From positions 62,001 to 126,000 of the forward strand of contig NZ_PDUD01000025.1 of the NCBI RefSeq assembly GCF_002646595.1: a stretch of DNA of 64,000 bases, written 5' to 3'. A program made the position numbers and the translations under genes. This document shows positions 43,538 through 50,727 of this stretch, one piece after another (position 1 is the first letter of the stretch; each line of letters opens with the position of its first letter). The notes under the pieces were generated by a model that worked only from the letters and a program-made list of their open reading frames with translations, searched no databases and had not been told where the DNA came from. The stretch comes from Flavilitoribacter nigricans DSM 23189 = NBRC 102662. Its GTDB lineage: Bacteria > Bacteroidota > Bacteroidia > Chitinophagales > Saprospiraceae.

Positions 43538-44602
43538 TTACGCTTTTGTTTCTATAAACAATCGGATTAAATTATTTGCAGCACGAAAAGGCGATAGTTG
43601 GCCGTCGGTTACGGCCTGCTCTACCGCTGGAAGCGCTTGCTGAACTGCGGAGTGTTGGTAAAATAGCTGCTGAAGGTGCTCGGTCAGACTCTGGTGTAAC
43701 CAATGCCTGGCCTGATCCCGGCGGTTCTCCGCCCAGGATCCGTTGGCCTGGGTGAAGGTACAAAAATCGAGCATCAATTGCCAGATGTCCGATAGTCCCT
43801 CCTGCTTCAAGGCCGAACAACGGACCACCTCCACCGCCCAGCCGCTTGCCTTGGGGGCCATCAGGTGAATAGCATTCCGGTACGCCCGCTGGGCCTGCCG
43901 GGCCAGATCTACCGCTTTACCATCCGATTTGTTGACGGCCAGCAGGTCGGCCATTTCTACAATGCCCCGTTTGATCCCCTGCAATTCATCACCGGCTCCC
44001 GGCTGCAACAGCAACAGAAAAAAATCTACGAGTTGGCGTACGGCCGTTTCCGATTGCCCGACGCCTACCGTCTCCACAATTATGGTATCAAAACCCGCCG
44101 CTTCGCAGAGCAGTATGGATTCCCGGGTCTTCCGGGCCACTCCGCCCAGACTACTACCCGCCGCACTGGGCCGGATGTAGGCCCGAGTATCCTGAGACAG
44201 CTTTTCCATCCTGGTTTTATCGCCCAGAATACTGCCCCGGCTGATCTGACTACTTGGGTCAATAGTTAGAACAGCCAGTTTTCGGCCGTGTTCTACCAGG
44301 TAATGCCCAAAACTATCAATAAAAGTGCTTTTGCCTACTCCGGGAGTGCCCGTAATGCCCAGGCGGAAGGAGGTGGTATCGGATTTTTCCAGGCACTGTT
44401 CCAAGATTTGCTGAGCGAGTTCCTGGTGTTCCGGTCGGGTGCTTTCCACCAGGGTGATGGCCCGGCTGAGAAGGCTCCGGTCCCCGTCGAGTATACCGCT
44501 AACGTAATCATCCAGTTGGATGTCACTTTTGCGGGTCCGCCGGATGTTGGGATTGATGCGGCTCGGTTTCCCGGAGTCATTATGTGCTGCTTGGTCCTCC
44601 AT
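43538..44602 (-). CDS. meaB: Methylmalonyl-CoA mutase-associated GTPase MeaB
   Basis: The ATG at 44602 (MEDQAAHNDSG) is chosen over an upstream start at 44725, because family members begin here and the longer version runs into a hydrophobic, non-conserved stretch. The 354-residue G3E GTPase has the Walker A motif GITGTPGVGKSTFIDSFG, the DPSS segment (VLTIDPSSQISRGSILGDKTRM), ETVGVGQSE and NKSDGKAVD. It chaperones methylmalonyl-CoA mutase, guarding its B12 cofactor. The mutase genes are not in this window. A TAACTTTTG stretch with an upstream TTG lies in its leader and may be the promoter. Confidence 0.93.
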   Translation of the reverse strand: MEDQAAHNDSGKPSRINPNIRRTRKSDIQLDDYVSGILDGDRSLLSRAITLVESTRPEHQELAQQILEQCLEKSDTTSFRLGITGTPGVGKSTFIDSFGHYLVEHGRKLAVLTIDPSSQISRGSILGDKTRMEKLSQDTRAYIRPSAAGSSLGGVARKTRESILLCEAAGFDTIIVETVGVGQSETAVRQLVDFFLLLLQPGAGDELQGIKRGIVEMADLLAVNKSDGKAVDLARQAQRAYRNAIHLMAPKASGWAVEVVRCSALKQEGLSDIWQLMLDFCTFTQANGSWAENRRDQARHWLHQSLTEHLQQLFYQHSAVQQALPAVEQAVTDGQLSPFRAANNLIRLFIETKA

Positions 44603-45237
44603 AGGCTGTAAAAATGAACGTTTTCGGGCAAATTCGCAAAAGTTAAAATTATTAATAAGAACAATTTGGCGATTTAACAATATAAGGTAGGCCCTGATTG
44701 CCAGTGCTTTGCGGACTCCGGGCAAATGTTAAGAAGTACGATTGGATGGCTGAGGAGGTTAAAGTTCTTTAATTGCAGGTTATCAGTGAATTACAGCTTG
44801 TGGGGGTGGGAAAATTGCCCTTCTTTTGTAGCACAACGAGCATTTCTATGAAACGAAATAATTCTGGAAGCAGCCCGTCGTATGCGTAAAATATCAACAG
44901 GAAAGCCTGTTTCATTACGATCCCTTTTCCATTTTTCGGCTGCTTCCTTTTTACTGCAGAAGTCCAGAGAAGGGAGACGTTGAGACGATGGGCGTTGAAG
45001 GTAGAAAATCCCGACCAGGAAAAGTTGAAGCGAGGCAAGCATGTCATTTGCATCTCCAAAAGCGAATACCTATCCCGTCCGGGCCTACCGTTCACCGGCC
45101 TCTGTCCCAACCTCTTCATTCACCAGTAAGAACCGCCGGCGATCAGTATGTGCTAATTTTGGTTTAAACACGATGTTGTTACCTGACTCTCTCAACAGCT
45201 TACTGGTCCCGGCCTTTTTATTTTACCCGATGCTCCT
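44603..45237. other. 635-base gap between meaB and the Ppx/GppA gene
   Basis: Several long open frames cross this stretch, but none has a recognisable domain or codon pattern, so I call no gene. The region contains a strong inverted repeat (GGAAGCAGCC at 44866-44875 with GGCTGCTTCC at 44938-44947) followed by TTTTT, described separately. It may include decayed coding DNA. Confidence 0.45.
44866..44952 (+). other. Long stem-loop with T-run, possible small RNA or terminator
   Basis: A perfect 10-bp stem (GGAAGCAGCC / GGCTGCTTCC) encloses about 62 bases, in which AACAGG pairs with CCTGTT. The right arm is followed by five T residues. There is no clear promoter box upstream, so its transcription is uncertain. 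It could instead be a relic of a small mobile element with terminal inverted repeats. Confidence 0.4.
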
Positions 45238-46197
45238 TTAGTCTTCTTTTTCATTTCTTATCCGGATCAGCTCCGCCATCATTCCTTCTTTCATTGCGTA
45301 GTACGATACCGTCAGCTGTCGGATATTCACCAATTGCAGGATCAGATCGATCAGAATGAGCGCTACAACGATCATGTCCGCCCGGTCGTTGGGAATCTCG
45401 GGCATGTCGTAGCGCTGCTGCTGCGTGGTAGCGAGTATCTTCTGGTAAAAATCTTCGTACAGATCCAGGTCAATAAAGGCGTGGGTGGCGGCATCCCGCT
45501 TGTCGAAAGCCAGGTGATCCGCAACGACATCAAAAGTGCCCGCCGCACCAATGAGATGGGTGGTTGGGAAACTCTGCAGGGCCGCCAGTAAAGGTTGCAG
45601 TTGAAGACTGAGGAAGGCGCGAACCTGATCCACCTCTTCCGGGCTGATGGGTTCATTGTGCTGGAATTTGCGGTAAAGGACCGCTACTCCGACGGGAAAA
45701 CTCTGGGCCCAGTATACCCGCCCTTCGTCGGCAATGATGAATTCCACACTGCCGCCTCCGATATCCATGATCAGTACTTTCTCCTGAGGCCTGGGAATGG
45801 CCATAAGTGCGCCCTGAGCAATGAGCTGGGCTTCCCGGTCGCCGGTAATGATCTGGATGTGGATATTGGTGCGTTCCCGGACTTCGGTCTGAAATGCGGG
45901 GCCATTAGTGGCCGTACGCAGGGCCGCCGTACCCAGAGCGATCACCTGATCGGCGGGAACCTTGTGCAGATCGATCTGTTGCCGGAAAAAGAGGAGGGCG
46001 TTCATGCCGCGGGTCAGGGCTTCGGTACTGAGCGTTTCAATACCTTTTTCGGCCAGTTTAATAAAATGGCGTGAACGGTAGATCTCCCACAAAGGCCGGC
46101 CGTTCTTGCCGGGCTCGGCGATCAGCAAATGAAAAGTATTGGTGCCGATATCAATAACCGCAAAGCGCTGTTGAGGCTCGGTGGGTCTTTCCCGCAT
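45238..46197 (-). CDS. Ppx/GppA-family phosphatase
   Basis: A 319-residue ASKHA-fold enzyme. It has the phosphate-1 loop AVIDIGTNTFHLLIAE, the conserved ALGTAALRTATNG, the phosphate-2 loop MDIGGGSVEFI and the C-terminal YAMKEGMM. Proteins of this family hydrolyse exopolyphosphate or the alarmone (p)ppGpp (pentaphosphate). Length and motifs match the short form lacking the C-terminal HD-like domain of E. coli Ppx. It is oriented away from meaB and has no obvious operon partner. The exact substrate is open. Confidence 0.88.
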   Translation of the reverse strand: MRERPTEPQQRFAVIDIGTNTFHLLIAEPGKNGRPLWEIYRSRHFIKLAEKGIETLSTEALTRGMNALLFFRQQIDLHKVPADQVIALGTAALRTATNGPAFQTEVRERTNIHIQIITGDREAQLIAQGALMAIPRPQEKVLIMDIGGGSVEFIIADEGRVYWAQSFPVGVAVLYRKFQHNEPISPEEVDQVRAFLSLQLQPLLAALQSFPTTHLIGAAGTFDVVADHLAFDKRDAATHAFIDLDLYEDFYQKILATTQQQRYDMPEIPNDRADMIVVALILIDLILQLVNIRQLTVSYYAMKEGMMAELIRIRNEKED

Positions 46198-46277
46198 ATA
46201 GACTTTTTAAATGATACCCGGCCGAAGGAATACCCACTGCCGGAATAATAATAGATCTGTGATTCAATCAGCTTTAG

Positions 46278-46317
46278 CTAACAATGACCCGGCCGTACGC
46301 GACCGGGTCATTGTTAG
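46278..46317 (-). terminator. Perfect 15-bp hairpin after the DUF697 gene
   Basis: A 15-bp stem (46278-46292 with 46303-46317), CTAACAATGACCCGG and its complement, with a ten-base loop, lies about 70 bases past the DUF697 stop. It probably ends that transcript, though no T-run follows. Confidence 0.6.
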
Positions 46318-46388
46318 TGTTGGCCATGCTTGGAATACCATGGCAAATGTAGTGGCATTAGCGGGAATGAACAAGTGTCACTGTCAAA

Positions 46389-46925
46389 TTAGTACAGGTG
46401 ACTGAAACCGGAGTTAATGCTTGAAAACAGGCGCGGGTGAAGTTCTCCACTGCGGATCTGCTCACTGACGTAGTCGATAAAGTCGGAAACATCGAGGGTC
46501 GCCAGCGTACCGCCTCCTTCAAAATGCATACTGTAGATCTCACCGGTAGCGGCGGTAAAGAAACCGGAGATTGCGGCGTTGGTCAGGTTGTCCGCCAAGC
46601 TTCCAAATTGGGAAAATGCATTGAACGCTTCCCGCGCTCCGTAGGCAACCAGTCGGGCAATAGTAGCACCGATGATCGAACTCACGCCTACCTTGACGGC
46701 ATCCTCATCAAAGGGCACATCGTAAGCTTCGGCAATTTGCTTGACCATTCTCACCTGAACGGCGGTCACCAGCGCTACATCTACTCCGGTAACGGGAACG
46801 AGCGCGGCCGCGGTGGCGAGACGGGCGTGGAGTTTGATGACGGAATCAGCCTCTCTTTTTGCTTCGGTAAATACGGTGTTAACTTCACTTTCGGGGACCT
46901 GGGTTTCAGCAGTGGCGGTTGACAT
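46389..46925 (-). CDS. DUF697-family protein
   Basis: A 178-residue protein. The stretch AAALVPVTGVDVALVTAVQVRMVKQIAEAYDVPF is the DUF697 signature, which in other proteins accompanies GTPase domains. Here the domain stands alone, with two amphipathic or membrane-associated helices (VSSIIGATIARLVAYG and NAAISGFFTAATGEIYSM). No GTPase gene is adjacent. Its function is unknown, but DUF697 often links GTPases to membranes. It is followed by a hairpin and is divergent from the small membrane gene at 47239. Confidence 0.78.
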   Translation of the reverse strand: MSTATAETQVPESEVNTVFTEAKREADSVIKLHARLATAAALVPVTGVDVALVTAVQVRMVKQIAEAYDVPFDEDAVKVGVSSIIGATIARLVAYGAREAFNAFSQFGSLADNLTNAAISGFFTAATGEIYSMHFEGGGTLATLDVSDFIDYVSEQIRSGELHPRLFSSINSGFSHLY

Positions 46926-47238
46926 ATTGCTATAATTTTTTCGATTAGTTAATTAAAGTTACGAGATCATGAGGAAAGGTGCAGAGCAATCAGCGAAAGA
47001 CGTGGGGTACTCTACTATAATATAAGGTGTTTTCTGCTACTGAGATCAATTTTGGATTTCCTTTCTCATGCATCGCAACGGTCTTAGACCGGAGTCTACA
47101 TGCTTAGAACAATGGGGTTGGGGGGAGAGGTTCGATGCCGGGTGGTGATTTTGATTCGAACATCTGGAGATTTATGTCAGTTCAATAGGTGAATTGATCA
47201 ACTACTCATTACATTTTCTTACTAAAAACATCAAAACC
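46926..47238. other. 313-base gap between DUF697 and a small membrane gene
   Basis: No supported gene or known RNA is seen. The stretch contains the divergent upstream regions of the two flanking genes. I do not recognise a consensus promoter. Confidence 0.4.
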
Positions 47239-47424
47239 ATGAGTTCCAAATCCTTAAATCCCTCCGCCCCGAACAAGCTGTTATGGCTGATCGCTATCGT
47301 ACTCGGTGTACTCGGGCTAATTGGAATGCTCACACCTATTGAAGGGATCTCAACTTACGCAAATACAATGATCCTGGTTGCCTTCCTGTTGTTGGCAATC
47401 GGTACTTCTTTCCGAGGAGTCTAA
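47239..47424 (+). CDS. Small two-helix membrane protein
   Basis: Translation is placed at the ATG at 47239 (MSSKSLNPSAPNKLLW), because it begins directly before the first helix; an upstream ATG at 47194 adds a polar tail of 15 residues. The 61-residue product has two hydrophobic helices (LLWLIAIVLGVLGLIGML and TMILVAFLLLAIGTSF) joined by a short loop (TPIEGISTYAN). Proteins of this size and shape are common in Bacteroidota and have no known function. It is monocistronic, with structured sequence and a terminator (47552-47590) beyond it. Confidence 0.7.
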   Translation: MSSKSLNPSAPNKLLWLIAIVLGVLGLIGMLTPIEGISTYANTMILVAFLLLAIGTSFRGV

Positions 47425-47551
47425 CATCCAATTTATTTCGGGGGCGGATTTAACGATAATGGAGAATTACAGACGCATGAGAATCCGCCTCTTCTCCAAT
47501 TTTCTGTAAACGGGCCATCCAGGTCCCATCAACTAAAGTCCCCGGAATACC

Positions 47552-47590
47552 AAACCGGCAGGTAACAACGTCTACCTGCCGGTTTAATTT
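47552..47590 (+). terminator. Terminator upstream of the thiolase gene
   Basis: A 13-bp perfect stem AAACCGGCAGGTA / TACCTGCCGGTTT (47552-47564 with 47573-47585) followed by AATTTTTT. It is about 130 bases after the small membrane gene, which is the only plus-strand gene just upstream. Confidence 0.8.
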
Positions 47591-47693
47591 TTGGCAAATA
47601 GCCGCATCATGCCGGGGCTGCCCCATTCTTCCGGAAAATAAAACCCATCCAGTTTTTTCTCACCGCTGATACATTCCTTACCTTTATCACTAC

Positions 47694-48899
47694 ATGAAGG
47701 ACGCTTATATTTTCGATGCTATACGTACACCCAGGGGCCGCGGCAAAGCCTCCGGATCTCTCTACGAAGTAAAGCCGGTCGGTTTGCTCAGTACCACCCT
47801 GAATGCCCTGGAGGCCCGTTCGGGTATGGATCCCGCGGCGGTGGACGATTTCGTGATCGGCTGTGTGACTCCCATTGACGATCAGGGATACAACATTGCG
47901 AAGGCCGCGCTGCTGTACGCCGGCTGGCCCTACCGGGTCGGTGGCATGCAGATCAACCGCTACTGCGCCTCGGGTCTGGAAGCGATCAACCTGGCGGCGA
48001 TGAAGATCCGTTCGGGTTGGGAAGACCTGGTAGTTGCCGGAGGTGTGGAAAGTATGAGTCGCGTGCCGATCGGTGCGGATGGCGGGGCCTTATTGTACGA
48101 TCCGGAACTGATCAGCAAAACCGACTTTATTCCGCAGGGGATCTCCGCTGATCTCATCGCCACGATTGCCGGTTTTGACCGCGAACAACTGGACCAGTAC
48201 GCCCTGCGTTCCCAGCAGCTGGCCCAACAGGCGATCGAAAACGGTTATTTCAAAGATGCTATTGTCCCCATCGAGGACCGGAACGGATTGTGTATTCTGG
48301 GCGCGGACGAACATCCCCGACCCAACACTACGCTCGAAGGGCTCCTGGCCCTGCCTCCGGCATTTGCCCGCATGGGGGAGATGGGTTTTGACGAAATGGC
48401 CATGCACAAATATCCGGAAGTTGAGCAGATCCAGCACGTGCATACTGCCGGCAATTCCTCCGGGATCGTGGACGGCGCGGCGCTGGTGGTCATCGGCGAC
48501 CGGGCCAAAGGGGAAGCCATGGGACTCAAAGCCCGGGCGAAGATCCGTTCGGTGGCTAATGTAGGAGTGGAACCGACGATCATGCTGACCGGTCCGGCAC
48601 CGGCGGCCAGAAAAGCCCTGCAGGCCGCCAATATGAAACCGGCTGATATCGATCTCTGGGAGTGCAACGAAGCATTTGCCGCCGTTGCGCTGAAATTCCA
48701 ACAGGATATGGATGTTGATCTGGACCGGCTAAATGTCAACGGCGGGGCCATTGCTTTTGGGCATCCGCTCGGCGCCACCGGCGCTATGTTGCTCGGCACC
48801 CTGCTCGATGAGCTGGAGCGCCGCGATCTGCAAACCGGTCTGGTGACCCTCTGTGTAGGTGGCGGTATGGGCGTCGCCACCATTATCGAAAGAGTATAA
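47694..48899 (+). CDS. Acetyl-CoA C-acyltransferase (thiolase)
   Basis: A 401-residue thiolase. The nucleophilic cysteine is in NRYCASGLEAI (C91), with the later NVNGGAIAFGHPLGATGA and the catalytic LCVGGGMG near the end. It cleaves 3-oxoacyl-CoA in beta-oxidation or, in reverse, condenses acetyl-CoA. The ATG at 47694 lies only a few bases after a TACCTTTA box (47679-47686), so the mRNA could be nearly leaderless. The fadB-like partner is absent from the window. A hairpin separates it from the convergent gene at 48937. Confidence 0.92.
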   Translation: MKDAYIFDAIRTPRGRGKASGSLYEVKPVGLLSTTLNALEARSGMDPAAVDDFVIGCVTPIDDQGYNIAKAALLYAGWPYRVGGMQINRYCASGLEAINLAAMKIRSGWEDLVVAGGVESMSRVPIGADGGALLYDPELISKTDFIPQGISADLIATIAGFDREQLDQYALRSQQLAQQAIENGYFKDAIVPIEDRNGLCILGADEHPRPNTTLEGLLALPPAFARMGEMGFDEMAMHKYPEVEQIQHVHTAGNSSGIVDGAALVVIGDRAKGEAMGLKARAKIRSVANVGVEPTIMLTGPAPAARKALQAANMKPADIDLWECNEAFAAVALKFQQDMDVDLDRLNVNGGAIAFGHPLGATGAMLLGTLLDELERRDLQTGLVTLCVGGGMGVATIIERV

Positions 48900-48902
48900 A
48901 AG

Positions 48903-48930
48903 TGGTGAGCGGCACCAGGCCGCCCACCGG
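48903..48930. terminator. Hairpin between convergent thiolase and coiled-coil protein genes
   Basis: A GC-rich stem (GGTG-GCGGC / GCCGC-CCACC with one bulged base) occupies most of the 37-base space between the two stop codons, and is followed by a T-rich stretch. Confidence 0.5.
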
Positions 48931-48936
48931 TTGTAT

Positions 48937-50124
48937 TTATTTCCCGAAACCTACGGTCAGGTCGATACGGGCGCTCAGCCCGACAAAAGGACGGATGAGC
49001 GTCGTTTTATTGGCTGCTCCGGCTTCGCTGCCGCCCGTGACGGCTTCCGTCTTTTCCAGCAGTGCCGCTCCGGCATTGAAGCGAATAAATTCAAACAGTT
49101 TATAATCCAGGCCAAGGTAGATCGGCCGGTCTACGATCAGGCCACTGATCTTATTACCGCTTTCATCTTCAAAGTTTTCCAGGAATGCGCCGAGCACGAT
49201 AGAGGAATTGCGCAGGAATTTGGGGGCGATCGTACTATTGCTCAACGGAAAAGCCACTCCGAGATAAGGCGCGGCGCCGTAAGTGAGCTGATCAAGATCA
49301 CCGTTCAGGTACACGCCGCCGTAACCGGCGCTGATGGAAAAAGAACCTTTTTTGTGTTCGGTTTCGTAATCATCAACGTAACGGCTGAGCGAAAGCTTAC
49401 TCCAGGGCGTACTCATAGTCTCCCGGATATCGGCTACCACGGCCTTTTCCAGTTCTTCCAGTTGCTGCCGGTAGATGACCTCCCGTTGCTGGCCGCCGGC
49501 TTCCGTATTTATCTTATCAGCCAGCTGCTGGTTCAGCTTCAGGCTTTCGATCTTATCGAGTTTCTGCCGCACCGTCTCCGACAGACCTTCAAAACCGATC
49601 CCGTTCTGGTTGCGGTAATCTTCCAGCGCCGTCCGGATGATGTCTTCCAGCTCCTGGGTCATTTTTTTCTCCGATTTGTTCAGCACCAGATTATTGCCTT
49701 TGAGGCTGATGTTGGCGTCGACATAGGCCGTGATCTGATCGAGGATCCGGTCGGAGAGTTGCTCCTGTTCGCGGGCCGATAGTTTCTGGTAGAAATCAAA
49801 GCGAAAGTCGTACTGCTCGGAGGCTCTCAGTTTATAATTGACGGCCAGGCTGTAATTCGTATTGTTATCCTGATCGATATCCTTCCAGGAAGCCAGGTAG
49901 AGGCGGTCTTTATCCTTTTTGGCCTTCGCCGGGAAAATACTGATCTCAATGATATCGATACCGGTGGGTACCATGCCCGTAAACATCAACGGCTTTTCGG
50001 CCGGTAAGGCCTGCCCTTCGTTGAAGTAATTCTTTTCAAGCTGATAATTAATGGTCGTGTACTGACCGAAAATAGGGATAGCAGAGCAGAGCAGAATGAT
50101 TAACGCCAGACTAAATAGTTTCAT
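48937..50124 (-). CDS. Exported coiled-coil protein with beta-rich C-terminus, unknown function
   Basis: The ATG at 50124 opens a signal peptide (MKLFSLALIILLCSAIPIFGQ); an upstream start adds 11 polar residues. The 395-residue protein has a beta-type N-terminal domain, then a helical stretch rich in Gln, Glu, Lys and Leu (about 125-230: ISLKGNNLVLNKSEKKMTQELEDI... QLADKINTEAGGQQREVIYRQQLEELEKAVVADI). It ends with about 140 residues of short alternating strands (FSISAGYGGVYLNGDLDQLTYGAAPYLGVAFPL... PFVGLSARIDLTVGFGK) that look like an outer-membrane beta-barrel. I do not recognise the family. It is convergent with the thiolase gene. Confidence 0.7.
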   Translation of the reverse strand: MKLFSLALIILLCSAIPIFGQYTTINYQLEKNYFNEGQALPAEKPLMFTGMVPTGIDIIEISIFPAKAKKDKDRLYLASWKDIDQDNNTNYSLAVNYKLRASEQYDFRFDFYQKLSAREQEQLSDRILDQITAYVDANISLKGNNLVLNKSEKKMTQELEDIIRTALEDYRNQNGIGFEGLSETVRQKLDKIESLKLNQQLADKINTEAGGQQREVIYRQQLEELEKAVVADIRETMSTPWSKLSLSRYVDDYETEHKKGSFSISAGYGGVYLNGDLDQLTYGAAPYLGVAFPLSNSTIAPKFLRNSSIVLGAFLENFEDESGNKISGLIVDRPIYLGLDYKLFEFIRFNAGAALLEKTEAVTGGSEAGAANKTTLIRPFVGLSARIDLTVGFGK

Positions 50125-50727
50125 AATGGTGTGGATAGATTTTTCCTGACCCCGCACTGTGGGTTCGTCGGACGAACTGCAGTAGCCGGTCTCAGTAATG
50201 ATTGAATTGAGTGTTCTGAAATCAGGTTAGTAGAATGGGGATCAGGTGGTTTTTGTTCAAATAAGCCTTAAGGGAATTGCAGCATATAGACTGCAAAAGG
50301 GCTGGTTGGTCACATGGCGATAATCACTAAAATATAAAGAAAATGATAAGAAATTCAACAGCTTAAAGGGCAAAACCCATTTTTTTTAAATTAATGTCAG
50401 GTTTATAGAATGATATTTCGTCATAGGGTCGAAACAAAATATTTTAAATGCGGCCAATGTTGAAAGGCAAAAAAAATACGCAATTTATCTTTCCCTAGCT
50501 TTTTCAAAGCAGCCTTGTCTCAACTAAAAATCCCATAAACGTATGCTTTGGAGTGATCGACGGTCACTGCTGGCTTACCGGAGGTTAGACCCACCGGTAA
50601 AATGAGAACCTTATGTCCAAACCCTCACGATGTTTAAGTGCCGGAACCATCTAGTCCAGAATGTTGGCTAATCAGCCGCATTAGATGCTCCGGGACAACA
50701 AATTTTTCACCATAAAATCTTTAGTTT
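50125..50727. other. 603-base leader region of the first SusC/SusD pair
   Basis: There is no gene here. The stretch contains an AT-rich block (50340-50480) with the ECF-type promoter element at 50395-50423, a TATCTTTC box at 50486-50493, and a leader of about 300 bases that ends in AATTTTTCACC close to the ATG. The second pair has the same ending. Confidence 0.55.
50395..50423 (+). promoter_or_regulatory. ECF-type promoter element upstream of the first susC
   Basis: TGTCAGG, 17 bases, then CGTCA. The bases 50392-50403 (TTAATGTCAGGT) and the CGTCA spacing are repeated before the second susC at 56223. The -35/-10 layout fits ECF sigma-factor promoters, with a start expected near 50430. Confidence 0.55.

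Noticed and set aside
44769-45119. Minus-strand frames of 83-116 codons as a gene
   Set aside because: No recognisable domain, no good start context, and a strong inverted repeat runs through them.
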